Shown: piece after piece, positions 8,776 through 16,896 of the stretch
How positions within the stretch are numbered: the stretch's first letter is position 1
Layout: each line of letters begins with the position of its first letter
Assembly: GCA_022843905.1 (NCBI GenBank)
Contig: JALHMT010000026.1
Coordinates: forward strand, 1-64,000
Length of the DNA stretch: 64,000 nt
Direction of reading: 5' to 3'
Source of the DNA: Rubrivivax sp.
GTDB lineage: Bacteria; Pseudomonadota; Gammaproteobacteria; Burkholderiales; Burkholderiaceae_C
The notes under the pieces: generated by a model
The model's database searches: none
Told to the model about the DNA's origin: nothing
Seen by the model: the letters and a program-made list of their open reading frames with translations, nothing else
Translations under genes and position numbers: made by a program

Positions 8776-9366
8776 ATGGACAGCACCCGACCACCCGGCG
8801 GCACCGGCAGCGATCCGGCAACCCGTGCGCCGATCACCCTGCGCCGTGCCAGCGCCCGCGACGCCGCCGCCTTCGCGCGCATCAACGGCCACCCGGACGT
8901 GCAGCCCAACCTGATGCAGCTGCCCTACGCGGCCGAAGAGCGCTGGACCCAGGTGCTGGCCGACAACCACCTGCCCGGCCGCACCGACTTCGTGCTGGTG
9001 GCCGAGCGCGACGGCGAGGTGGTGGGCTCGGCCGGCCTGCATCCGGCCGGAACGCCCCTGCGGCGGCGCCATGTCATGTCCCTGGGCATCTCGGTGGCGC
9101 CCGAAGCGCACGGCCAGGGCGTGGGACGGGCGCTGATGGCCGCGTTGTGCGACTACGCCGACAACTGGGGCCAGGTGCTGCGCACCGAGCTGACGGTGTT
9201 TGCCGACAATGTGCGCGCCATTGCGCTGTACCGCCGCTTCGGCTTCGAGCACGAGGGCACGCACCGCGGCTACGCGCTGCGCGCGGGTCGGTACGTCGAT
9301 GTCTGGAGCATGGCGCGGCTGCACCCATCGCCGCCGCAGATCGCCCCGGATCCGGCATTGACCTGA
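8776..9366 (+). CDS. GNAT acetyltransferase, AaaT/YhhY-like
   Basis: A 196-aa GNAT N-acetyltransferase. The acetyl-CoA binding loop GISVAPEAHGQGVGRAL and the C-terminal pattern (TELTVFADNVRAIALYRRFG, then GYALRAGRYVDVW) match the E. coli YhhY/AaaT family of L-amino-acid N-acetyltransferases. The start at 8776 has a GAGGAGA ribosome binding site seven bases upstream, favoured over longer open frames; about 20 N-terminal residues before the domain are Pro/Gly-rich. It stands alone between a terminator and the next gene. Amino-acid specificity is inferred from the family only. Confidence 0.85.
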   Translation: MDSTRPPGGTGSDPATRAPITLRRASARDAAAFARINGHPDVQPNLMQLPYAAEERWTQVLADNHLPGRTDFVLVAERDGEVVGSAGLHPAGTPLRRRHVMSLGISVAPEAHGQGVGRALMAALCDYADNWGQVLRTELTVFADNVRAIALYRRFGFEHEGTHRGYALRAGRYVDVWSMARLHPSPPQIAPDPALT

Positions 9367-9465
9367 CCCGGCGCAGGACTCTTGAACACGTGAAGCGGCC
9401 TGCGGACCGGCGGCTGGTTTACGCTCTCGCCTCCTGCATGCCTGCTCGATCCACCGGCCTCCGAC

Positions 9466-10227
9466 GTGAAACCCCGCGACAGCACCGACCAAGAGATCGA
9501 AGCCTTCCAGGCCGCCGCCTCGCGCCTGGCCGGTTTCGACGAGCGCCTGTCGGCCGAGTGGGCCGACGGCTACCTCACCGCACTGGCTGCCGGCCCGCGC
9601 GCGCTGGACATGGCCGAATGGCTGCCGGCCTTCTGCGGTGACGCCTTCGCGCGCTGTTTTGCCGATCCCCCAGACGCCGCAGCGGCCGAACAGGCGCTGG
9701 CCGCGCGCTGGGCCGTGCTGCTGGACCAGCTCGACGCCGGGGAACTGCTCGACAGCCCCGACGCGCTGCGCCTGCAGCCGCTCATCTCGGTGTGGGACGA
9801 CGAGGCCCGCCAGCGTGCCGTGGCCGACGGCGACGTCGCCGCCGAGGACGCCGCGCTGCTGACCACTGGAGCCGAGTGGGTGCGCGGCTTCTTCGACGCG
9901 GTGAACGACTTCGCGGCCGACTGGCAGCACGCCGCCGATGGCGAGGACGCCGAACTGCACGAGACGCTGTTGAAGCATGTCGCGGCCGTGGCCTGGCCCG
10001 ACGGCAGCCCCGAGATGGCGGCCCACGCTGCGGCGCACTATCCGAAGGAGCTGCCCTCGCGCGACGATCTCATCGACGAGGCCTGCTTTGCGGTGCAGGA
10101 CCTGCGGGTGTGGTGGCTCGACCACGCGCCGCGGCCGCCCACGCGGCGCGTCGAACCCGCGCCCGGCCGCAACGATCCCTGCCCCTGCGGCAGCGGGAAG
10201 AAGTTCAAGAAGTGCCACGGGCAGTAG
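9466..10227 (+). CDS. YecA/UPF0149-family protein with C-terminal SEC-C zinc motif
   Basis: A 253-aa protein. The N-terminal part (residues about 1-170) is the helical UPF0149/YecA domain (ADGYLTALAAGP, WLPAFCG); the C-terminus ends in the SEC-C zinc motif RNDPCPCGSGKKFKKCHG. The same motif in SecA and YecA binds metal and can contact ribosomes. The GTG start is the first codon giving the complete YecA domain. It is convergent with the enolase-superfamily gene; the two coding regions overlap by 23 bases at their 3' ends. Confidence 0.85.
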   Translation: MKPRDSTDQEIEAFQAAASRLAGFDERLSAEWADGYLTALAAGPRALDMAEWLPAFCGDAFARCFADPPDAAAAEQALAARWAVLLDQLDAGELLDSPDALRLQPLISVWDDEARQRAVADGDVAAEDAALLTTGAEWVRGFFDAVNDFAADWQHAADGEDAELHETLLKHVAAVAWPDGSPEMAAHAAAHYPKELPSRDDLIDEACFAVQDLRVWWLDHAPRPPTRRVEPAPGRNDPCPCGSGKKFKKCHGQ

Positions 10228-11299
10228 CCCGCGGCTTCACGACGTGCGTTTCGAGGGTGCCCGCGTCCACCGCGGCGTCGTCGAGGCGCGGTTGCCAGCC
10301 GCGGGGCACGCGAATGGCGCCGTCGCGGATGGCCAGGGGTTCGAGCAGCACCGATCGCCGTTGTTTGGTCCAGCCGTTCATTTCGCCCGCGTTGCCGATA
10401 TGGCGTGCGGCGACGCAGGCCTCCATCCAGCAGCCGATGTCGCTGGCCACACCGTTGCCCATCACCGGCTCCATGCCGTGCGCGCGGATGCGTTCGATGG
10501 CGGCGCCCAGGCGCTCCAGTTCCACGAACTTCATGAGCTTGACCTTGATGAAGCGCGCCGCGTGCAGTGAGGCCGCGCGGTCGATGTCCGCCTCGTCGTA
10601 GATGGATTCGTCGAGCATCAAGGGCAGCGGGCAATCGGCGGCCACCTGCATGTGCGATTCCCAGTCGCCGGCGGTGCAGGGCTGTTCGAACAGCTCGATG
10701 CCCGCAGGCCCCACGGCGTGCGCGAAGGCGATGGCGTCGGCGGGCGTGTAGCCCTGGTTGGCGTCGACCCGCATCAAGGCCCGGCCCGCCACGTGCGTGC
10801 GCGCTGCCACGATGCGCTCGGCGTCGTCCCTGACGGCCGTTCCGACCTTGATCTTCAGCGTGCGGTAGCCCTGGCCGCAAAGCGAATCGATCTGTGCCCT
10901 CATGCGGCCCGGCTCGGTGTCGTTGATGGTGCCCAGCACCGGGACCGACAGCTCGTCCGAAGGCCGCAGCACGTCCGCAGCAGCCAGCATCTCGGCCGCG
11001 CTGGCAAAGGCGGTGGCGAGGAACGGCGCTCTGGGTCCGAGCTGCCTGGCGCGCTGCCGCACCGCGTCGGCCGGCAGGCCCAGCAGGGTGTCGGCCACCT
11101 CCTTGGCGAGGGCCCAGGTCTCGTCGATGCGCTCGTCGGTGTAGCCGGTGAGCACGGTCGCTTCGCCGATGCCCTCGCGGCCGTCGGCGTCGTGCAGCCG
11201 CACCAGCACGGTGTCGAAGGCGTGCACATCGCCGAACGACAGGTGGTAGGGCGTCGTCAGCGGCAGCGACAGGCGGCGTACTTCAATGCGGGTCAGCAT
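10205..11299 (-). CDS. Enolase-superfamily enzyme (muconate lactonizing enzyme subgroup)
   Basis: A 364-aa enzyme with an N-terminal capping domain and a C-terminal TIM barrel. The MLE-subgroup catalytic set is visible: KIK at 149-151, metal ligands D179 (VDANQG), E205 (FEQP) and D230 (LDES), and the second base in KVKLMK (252-257). Members are cycloisomerases, racemases/epimerases or o-succinylbenzoate synthases. The loop that in dipeptide epimerases reads DxD is EMNG here, so dipeptide epimerase activity is not supported. It is also not a recognisable methylaspartate ammonia-lyase, which belongs to the same superfamily. It is the last gene of the mutase-like operon; the upstream oxidoreductase overlaps it by seven bases. 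Confidence 0.82.
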   Translation of the reverse strand: MLTRIEVRRLSLPLTTPYHLSFGDVHAFDTVLVRLHDADGREGIGEATVLTGYTDERIDETWALAKEVADTLLGLPADAVRQRARQLGPRAPFLATAFASAAEMLAAADVLRPSDELSVPVLGTINDTEPGRMRAQIDSLCGQGYRTLKIKVGTAVRDDAERIVAARTHVAGRALMRVDANQGYTPADAIAFAHAVGPAGIELFEQPCTAGDWESHMQVAADCPLPLMLDESIYDEADIDRAASLHAARFIKVKLMKFVELERLGAAIERIRAHGMEPVMGNGVASDIGCWMEACVAARHIGNAGEMNGWTKQRRSVLLEPLAIRDGAIRVPRGWQPRLDDAAVDAGTLETHVVKPRATARGTS

Positions 11300-12330
11300 G
11301 GCGGTATGTCCAGCAGCAGCTTGCCGCGCGTGCGGCCGGCTTCGAGGTAGTCCATCGCTGCGGGCAGCTCGGCCAGGTCGAAGCGGCGGTCGATGCGCAC
11401 CTTCAGGCGCCCGGCGCCCGCGAGCGAGAACAAGGCGCCGGCCCTGTCGCGCAGCTCCTGCGGCGTGGCCAGATAGTCGGCCAGGTGCGGCCGGGTGAAG
11501 AAGACCGAGCCGGCCTCGCCGAGCTCCAGGGGCACGATCGACTCGACCAGTCCCGATGCGCCGCCGTAGTTGATGCAGGTGCCCCGGCGCCGCAGGCTGC
11601 GGATGCTGTGCGCGATGGTGTCGCGGCCGATGGAGTCGTAGACCACGTGCGCGCCGGCGCCGTCGGTGAGTCGACGCACTTCGTCGCGGAAGTCGACCTC
11701 CTTGTAGAGGATGACATGGTCGCAGCCGAGTTCATGGGCCAGCATCGCCTTCTCCGCCGACCCGACGGTGCCGATCACGGTGGCGCCGCGCAGTTTCGCC
11801 AGTTGCACCAGGAGCCCGCCGACGCCGCCGGCCGCTGCGTGCACCAGGCAGGAGTGGCCGGGCTGCAGCTCGAAGGCCGAGCTCGACAGGTACTGCGCCG
11901 TCAGGCCCTGAAGCATCAGGGCGCAGGCCTCGTCGAAGCCCACGCCGTCGGGCACCTTCACCAGCTTGGCCTGCGGCACCACGGCGAACTGGGCAAAGCT
12001 GCCCCGCACGACGCAGTAGGAGACGCGGTCGCCGACCGCCACATCGCCAACCTCGGCGCCAACCCCGGCGCCAAGCTCCACCACCGTGCCCGCCCCCTCC
12101 ATGCCCAGCGTCATCGGGAGCGCGTTCCGATAGGTGTCCGACTTCGCGTAGCGGCCAAGCCGGAGATGCACGTCGATGAAGTTCAGACCGGCCACGGCCA
12201 GCTTGACCAGGACCTCGCCGGGTCCCGGCCTGGGCAGGGGTACGGTGTCGAGCCGGCACTCGCCCGAGCCGCCGTAGGCCTGGATGCGGACGGCCTTCAT
12301 CGAGGCAGGAAGGGTCGGGCCGCCCGTCAT
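11293..12330 (-). CDS. MDR-superfamily NAD(P)H oxidoreductase (quinone oxidoreductase-like)
   Basis: A 345-aa medium-chain dehydrogenase/reductase. The GroES-like N-terminal domain (residues 10-130) is followed by a Rossmann domain with AAAGGVGGLLVQLAKL. The structural-zinc cysteine cluster is missing, as in zeta-crystallin/quinone oxidoreductases (QOR) and enoyl reductases. The start at 12330 overlaps the upstream stop (ATGA); MKAVRIQ eleven residues in is an alternative start that matches the family better. In this operon it could reduce or oxidise an intermediate made by the B12-type mutase; the reaction is not assignable. Confidence 0.85.
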   Translation of the reverse strand: MTGGPTLPASMKAVRIQAYGGSGECRLDTVPLPRPGPGEVLVKLAVAGLNFIDVHLRLGRYAKSDTYRNALPMTLGMEGAGTVVELGAGVGAEVGDVAVGDRVSYCVVRGSFAQFAVVPQAKLVKVPDGVGFDEACALMLQGLTAQYLSSSAFELQPGHSCLVHAAAGGVGGLLVQLAKLRGATVIGTVGSAEKAMLAHELGCDHVILYKEVDFRDEVRRLTDGAGAHVVYDSIGRDTIAHSIRSLRRRGTCINYGGASGLVESIVPLELGEAGSVFFTRPHLADYLATPQELRDRAGALFSLAGAGRLKVRIDRRFDLAELPAAMDYLEAGRTRGKLLLDIPPC

Positions 12331-13304
12331 CTCGGGGCCGTGGGCAGCAGCGCGTGCAGGCGCTTCATCGCCGCGATGTCCTGTGCCAGGAACGCCGCGG
12401 TCCTGGCCGCAGGCACGTAGCTGTCAGGGGCGGCCAGCTGATCCTTCAGGTAGGTGGCGTACTCCCTGCTGGCAGAAAAGCGGTCGAGCGATGCCGCCAG
12501 CTGCGACACGCGCCGGGGGTCGGTGTCGGCCCGCACGACCACCGCGCGCATCTGCGGCGGCAGGAAGTCGTAGCCGAGCTCACCCGCCACCGGCACGTCG
12601 CCGAAGGGCGCTGCCTCGCGCTGCGCGGTGAAGAACAGCAGCGGCCGCAGAGTCCGTGCGTCCAGGTGCCCCTTGATGTCGTCGGCCTGCTCGAACAGCA
12701 GGTCCACGTGACCCCCCAGGACCGCGGCGTAGCGCTCGCCCGGCTTGGCGTAGGCCACGTTCGTGAGCTTCAGGCCCTTGGTCTGCAGGTAGTCGATGCT
12801 GGCATCGTCGGGGCTGCCGGGGCCGGTGGTGGCCACGCTCACCACGCCCGGTCTGGCCTTGGCTTCCGCCACGACGTCGGCCCAGCTCTTGAAGCGGCTG
12901 TCGGCCCGCGCGTAGATGCCCGAGGCCTGCCGCGACAGCACGGCCAGCGTCATCAGGTCGGCGGCCTTCAGCGTCTTCGGCGCCAGGCCGATCACCATCA
13001 GGGTGTCCGAGGTCATGATGCCCAGGTTGTGGCCATCGGGTGGTGTCTGCAGCAGCTTGGACAGGCCGATGACGCCGGTCGCCCCGGCGGTGTTGACGAC
13101 CGGCACCGCTCCCACGCCGAGGTCGCTTTCCAGCCACCGCGCGACGAGGCGTCCTATCGTGTCGGCGCCGCCCCCCGGGCCCCAGGGCACCATCATCTCC
13201 ATCGGTCTGGAAGCGGGTCGGTCCTGCGCCGTCACCCAGGATCCCGTCAGGGCCAGCGATGCGAACGCCAGGCCTTTCAAGGTGGAACGTCTCGTCGTCT
13301 TCAT
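12327..13304 (-). CDS. Tripartite tricarboxylate transporter-type solute-binding protein (TctC/Bug family)
   Basis: A 325-aa periplasmic binding protein with a signal peptide (MKTTRRSTLKGLAFASLAL, cleavage likely after VTAQ). The Bug-family core WGPGGGADTIGRLVARWLE, binding a carboxylate in a pocket between two lobes, is visible. Burkholderiales carry many orphan Bug proteins that work with a shared TctAB membrane pair; no TctA or TctB is in the window. Good ribosome binding site GAGAGGAGA; the start overlaps the stop of the E-subunit gene. It points to an imported carboxylic acid as the operon substrate. Confidence 0.9.
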   Translation of the reverse strand: MKTTRRSTLKGLAFASLALTGSWVTAQDRPASRPMEMMVPWGPGGGADTIGRLVARWLESDLGVGAVPVVNTAGATGVIGLSKLLQTPPDGHNLGIMTSDTLMVIGLAPKTLKAADLMTLAVLSRQASGIYARADSRFKSWADVVAEAKARPGVVSVATTGPGSPDDASIDYLQTKGLKLTNVAYAKPGERYAAVLGGHVDLLFEQADDIKGHLDARTLRPLLFFTAQREAAPFGDVPVAGELGYDFLPPQMRAVVVRADTDPRRVSQLAASLDRFSASREYATYLKDQLAAPDSYVPAARTAAFLAQDIAAMKRLHALLPTAPR

Positions 13305-14803
13305 GCTTGTCTCCTCTCGGGTCGTGGAAACCAGGTGTCGCTGATCAACCTGGACAGGGGCTCGGAGTGTTCGTAGACACTCTGGACGGCCAACTCGTGA
13401 TCGAAGGCGACACCGTCGCCCGAGGCCTTGCGGCGCAGGGCCTCTTCGTGGACCTGCATCACGTCCGCCGGGATCGGCAGACCGGCGGGGTCCAGGATGC
13501 GCAGGTAGCCGTCGGCATCGCGGGCCGGCATGACGCGGCTGCGGACCTGGCGGTTCGGCGACCAGGGCACGTCCAGTGACCCGGCCTGGAACGCGCGCAC
13601 GGTGCCCTGGGCCACGTCGCCGTCGCCCATCTCCAGGACACGGTCGACGATGGCACGCACCTCGGCACGGATGAGTTCCTTCTCGCGCTCGTAGGCTGGC
13701 AGGCCATCCAGGCGCATGCCGCGTGCGAGATAGATCGCCATGCGCGTGGCGCGCAGTCCCTCGGCGTTGGCGCGCGGCGTCGGGATGCCGTGCGCCTCGT
13801 GCACGCTCTTCGTCGTGACGCTCACGGCGCCGCCGATGGCGGCATGCGTGCCGCCCAGCGCCACCAGCGCGGAGGCCTGCGCCTCGTCGTAGGGCCAGGC
13901 GCCCATCCAGTGCAGCGACGTCACCGGCGTGAACACGTCCGTGTATCCCTTGCGCGCCAGATACTCCTGAGCCAGCTCCTCGCAGCAGGAGATCGCTGCC
14001 GCGTCCTGGACCAGGTGCATGGTCTGCGCCAGTTCGAGCCCGTAGTGGCGCACGCCCTGGGCCGCGGCCAGCAGGCAGTCGAGCACGCCGATGGCGATGG
14101 CGATGCAGGGCGGGATGTTGGTGCCGGTCAGGAAGCCCGGTTGACGCCGGTGCAGTTCGACGCCGCGCGAGTGGTATTGCGCGGCAAGGCGGTCGAGGTA
14201 CTGGTAGTTCCTGATGCCGTCGGCAATGGACAGCTCCTTCGTGTACGACACCGTGTAGGCGATGCCCGAGCCGAGGTAGCCGGTGTAGCCTGCGGCGAAG
14301 CCGATCTCGCCGGTGAGCTTGGGCATGGAGGTGCCGGTGAGCATGATCGCGGGCTTGTCGATGGCCTCGACCAGCTGCCGCGCGACCTTGTGGCCGACGT
14401 TGACGATGGGAAAGCCGTTCAGCATCGAGCGGCCTGCCCGCTCGGACTCCTCCATGCCGGCCTGGGCCTTGTCGAACTGCTCGTTGCGCGTGTAGCTGTC
14501 CGTCGTGGTGGGGACGATGTCGGCCAGGCCCTCGCGGTCCAGCGCGCGCATCAGCTCGAGCTGCAGGCCCAGCGTGCCGAAGCCCCCGCGCGGCTGGGTC
14601 AGGCAGCGCCGCTCGCGGTGCGCCGCGCGTGTCACCGCGGCGAGTTGCTTGTGCGCGGGGATGGCGCGCAGGTAGTCCACGGCCTCGTCGAAGTCGATCT
14701 CCGGCCCGGTCGGCCAGCGCTTCAGGTTGGCGCGCCGGTCGGCGTCGAAACGGTCGCCGTCGATGACGGCCTCGGACAGGGGCGGGGCCAGGGCTTCAGT
14801 CAT
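13301..14803 (-). CDS. Glutamate mutase E-subunit homologue (B12-dependent carbon-skeleton mutase), substrate uncertain
   Basis: A 500-aa protein colinear with clostridial GlmE at a constant offset of six residues (alignment by eye against the remembered Clostridium cochlearium sequence). Shared blocks include WPTGPEIDFDEAVDYL, LTQPRGG, RSMLNGFP and KSVHEAHGIPTPRANAEG. Cofactor-site K332 and E336 (GlmE K326, E330), arginines R72 and R106 (R66, R100) and Y183/Y187 are kept. However, GlmE Arg149, part of the carboxylate clamp, is Leu155 here, and Glu171, which holds the substrate amino group, is Leu177. The family is secure, but glutamate as substrate is doubtful. The S subunit and the MutL-type partner are encoded just upstream. 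Confidence 0.85.
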   Translation of the reverse strand: MTEALAPPLSEAVIDGDRFDADRRANLKRWPTGPEIDFDEAVDYLRAIPAHKQLAAVTRAAHRERRCLTQPRGGFGTLGLQLELMRALDREGLADIVPTTTDSYTRNEQFDKAQAGMEESERAGRSMLNGFPIVNVGHKVARQLVEAIDKPAIMLTGTSMPKLTGEIGFAAGYTGYLGSGIAYTVSYTKELSIADGIRNYQYLDRLAAQYHSRGVELHRRQPGFLTGTNIPPCIAIAIGVLDCLLAAAQGVRHYGLELAQTMHLVQDAAAISCCEELAQEYLARKGYTDVFTPVTSLHWMGAWPYDEAQASALVALGGTHAAIGGAVSVTTKSVHEAHGIPTPRANAEGLRATRMAIYLARGMRLDGLPAYEREKELIRAEVRAIVDRVLEMGDGDVAQGTVRAFQAGSLDVPWSPNRQVRSRVMPARDADGYLRILDPAGLPIPADVMQVHEEALRRKASGDGVAFDHELAVQSVYEHSEPLSRLISDTWFPRPERRQA

Positions 14804-16220
14804 GGACAGCTGCTTTCAGGTGCGAGGGAATGCCGTCGCCCACGGGCTTCAGGCTCGAGACGGCCAGCGCGAACGCCACCTGCGGCTCCACCGAGGCCAG
14901 CAGACCGGCCGCGAACAGGACGTAGTCGCTGTCGAGCAGGAAGGTGGGCGAGACGGGACACAGTTCGTGGGGACGCTTGGGGTCGGCCAGCATGGCCGAG
15001 AGCAGGTCGCCCGGTCGATCCGCCGCCACCAGCACGCCACCGGTGCCGATCACCGTGCCGAAGCTGCCGAGGTCCTTGCCGCGCTGCACCTGCACGGGCC
15101 CGTGCGCGGTGTAGGCGGTCTCGCGCGTGCCGGCGTGGCGCCGCACCGCGAGCCGGATGGCGCAGCGTCCGAGTGCGAGGTCCAAGCCGGTCTCGAGAGC
15201 GCTCGTCGGCAGCCGCTCGACGTCGGCGGCCACCGCGGCGAGCAGCTGGCGGAGCTGTTCGGAGGTCAAGCCGGCCTCGGCGCAGAACGCCGTCTCGCCG
15301 ATCGCCTCGACGATGGAGTGTGCGTTGTGGCGCATGCCCAGATCGCCCTCGACGGTGCGCTTGGCGACAGGCTCGGGCAGCCCCAGGCGCACGGCGCCCT
15401 GGGTGGTGGGCTCGCCTTCGCCGACCGAATGCACGTCGGTGGTCGCACCGCCCGGGTCGACGACCAGCAGCGGTCCGAGCCCCGGCGCTCCTGCCGCGCC
15501 CGCCGGGCCCTGCGCCAGCAGCTGCGCCGCATCGAGCACCGCCGCCGGCGTCGGCATCAGCACCTTGTCGAGCATCGAGGCGGCCCGGTCGATGCCCTTG
15601 GCGTGAACGATGCGCTGCATGAACAGCTCGCGGATCGCGGCACGTGCCGGCTCGATGGACAGCACGTTGAACTCCGGCATCACGTTGGCGGCGAAGCACG
15701 CTCCCGGCAGGAGGTCCTGCACCTCGTCGGCGGCTTCGCGGTTGCCGGCCACCACGAAGGGGCAGGCCAGGCCCGCCTGCGCCAGCACCCCGGCGTTGTG
15801 GACGATGGTGTCGCGGTTTCCGCCGTCGGTGCCGCCGCAGAGCAGCAGCACATCGGGTGCGGACGCGCTGATGCACTGCAGGTCCGCCCGCGTCAGCCGC
15901 CCGCTGAAGCTGCCCACCAGCTTGGCGCCCGCGCCCAGGGCCGCCTGGCGCGCCGCCTCGGCGGTGAGCTCTCGCACCAGGCCCACGGTGACCATGCGCA
16001 GCCCGCCGGCGGCGCTGGACGAAGCCAGCCGCCAGCGGTACCGGGGGGCGGTGCCGAGCTGCGCATGCAGCCGATCGAGCGCCGTCTGCAGGCCGACGGT
16101 GATGTCGGTGCTCACCGTCGACGGGCCTTGTGCCGAGGCGACGATGCGCGCGTCCTGCAGGCTCACCGCGCGCACCTTGGTGTAGGTGCTGCCGAAGTCG
16201 ACCAGCAGCGCCAGGCTCAT
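14796..16220 (-). CDS. MutL/GlmL-type mutase-associated ATPase (glutamate mutase activator family)
   Basis: A 474-aa protein of the glutamate-mutase-associated MutL family (ASKHA fold, unrelated to the mismatch-repair MutL). The N-terminal phosphate-binding loop VDFGSTYTKVRAV (residues 7-19), SSSAAGGLRMVTVGLV and a mid-protein VDPGGATTDVHS identify it. Such proteins are thought to release inactivated cobalamin from the mutase. It lies between the S- and E-subunit genes and overlaps the E-subunit start by eight bases, the same order (S, L, E) as clostridial glutamate mutase operons. Confidence 0.88.
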   Translation of the reverse strand: MSLALLVDFGSTYTKVRAVSLQDARIVASAQGPSTVSTDITVGLQTALDRLHAQLGTAPRYRWRLASSSAAGGLRMVTVGLVRELTAEAARQAALGAGAKLVGSFSGRLTRADLQCISASAPDVLLLCGGTDGGNRDTIVHNAGVLAQAGLACPFVVAGNREAADEVQDLLPGACFAANVMPEFNVLSIEPARAAIRELFMQRIVHAKGIDRAASMLDKVLMPTPAAVLDAAQLLAQGPAGAAGAPGLGPLLVVDPGGATTDVHSVGEGEPTTQGAVRLGLPEPVAKRTVEGDLGMRHNAHSIVEAIGETAFCAEAGLTSEQLRQLLAAVAADVERLPTSALETGLDLALGRCAIRLAVRRHAGTRETAYTAHGPVQVQRGKDLGSFGTVIGTGGVLVAADRPGDLLSAMLADPKRPHELCPVSPTFLLDSDYVLFAAGLLASVEPQVAFALAVSSLKPVGDGIPSHLKAAVHD

Positions 16221-16254
16221 GCGCCCTGGCTCCGCGCGGCGCCGTCAGGGGTGT

Positions 16255-16734
16255 TCATGCGGCGTCGCCCTGGCGGGAGGCCCAGGGGGTGGGCCAGCTC
16301 CGGTCCATCGTCTCGCCCCGTGCGCGAGCTGCGAAGTCGGCGTCGAGCGTGGCCAGCACGTCCTCGATGCGGGTGCCGGGAGGGAAGGCGCGGTCGAAAC
16401 CCATGCCGACGAAGCGCGCCTCGACCTCCGGCCAGGGCGTCTTGCCGACGACGAGGTTGCCACCCAGGTACAGCAGGATGTCGCCCAGGCCGCCTTCGTC
16501 GCAGAGATCGCGGAAACCGCGGCAGTCGAGCTCGCCCAGGCCATACAGCGACGACACCATGATGCCGTGTGCTGCCGTCTCGATGGCGGCCTTCACGAAC
16601 TCCGGCGCGGGGGTGAGCGCGCCCAGCGTGACCACCTTGTAGCCCGCCTTCTCGAGGGCCATCGACAGGATGCGATTGCCCACGATGTGCGTGTCGGCCC
16701 CGATGACTCCGGTGACCAGCGTCTGACCCGGCAT
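16255..16734 (-). CDS. Glutamate mutase S-subunit homologue (cobalamin-binding)
   Basis: A 159-aa B12-binding domain protein. It has the base-off/His-on motif DTHIVG (D14, H16, G19), then VSSLYGLGE and GGNLVVGK, both cobalamin-contact loops of GlmS. It is about 20 residues longer at the C-terminus than clostridial GlmS, with a Trp/Pro-rich end. It would deliver adenosylcobalamin to the E subunit. First gene of the operon and divergent from the GntR regulator. Confidence 0.9.
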   Translation of the reverse strand: MPGQTLVTGVIGADTHIVGNRILSMALEKAGYKVVTLGALTPAPEFVKAAIETAAHGIMVSSLYGLGELDCRGFRDLCDEGGLGDILLYLGGNLVVGKTPWPEVEARFVGMGFDRAFPPGTRIEDVLATLDADFAARARGETMDRSWPTPWASRQGDAA

Positions 16735-16870
16735 GTTTGCTCCAGCGGCGAGATGTGGACCGACTCTAGGGCCCGCAGCGCGGGAGCGACAAGGCGGGAG
16801 GCTTCCATCGCGGCTTGTTGAAAATCAGGCACTTGGCCTGCCTTCGGGTGATCCGATCAAGGTAAAGTCC

Positions 16871-16896
16871 TGTACATGACTTTGTGGTCATGTACA
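16871..16896. promoter_or_regulatory. Perfect palindrome over the start of the GntR gene, likely operator
   Basis: TGTACATGAC and its exact reverse complement GTCATGTACA (16871-16880, 16887-16896) with a six-base spacer. The right arm runs into the ATG of the GntR/UTRA gene, and the mutase operon starts about 135 bases away on the other strand. Position and symmetry fit an operator for the adjacent GntR protein, able to block its own gene and perhaps the divergent operon. Confidence 0.65.

Noticed and set aside
10205..11299. Methylaspartate ammonia-lyase as the enolase-superfamily gene
   Set aside because: Length and motifs fit the MLE subgroup; the characteristic ammonia-lyase sequence blocks were not seen.
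13301..16734. Plain annotation as glutamate mutase (glmSLE)
   Set aside because: Family match is strong, but the substrate-contact residues corresponding to Arg149 and Glu171 are leucines, so the specific name is withheld.
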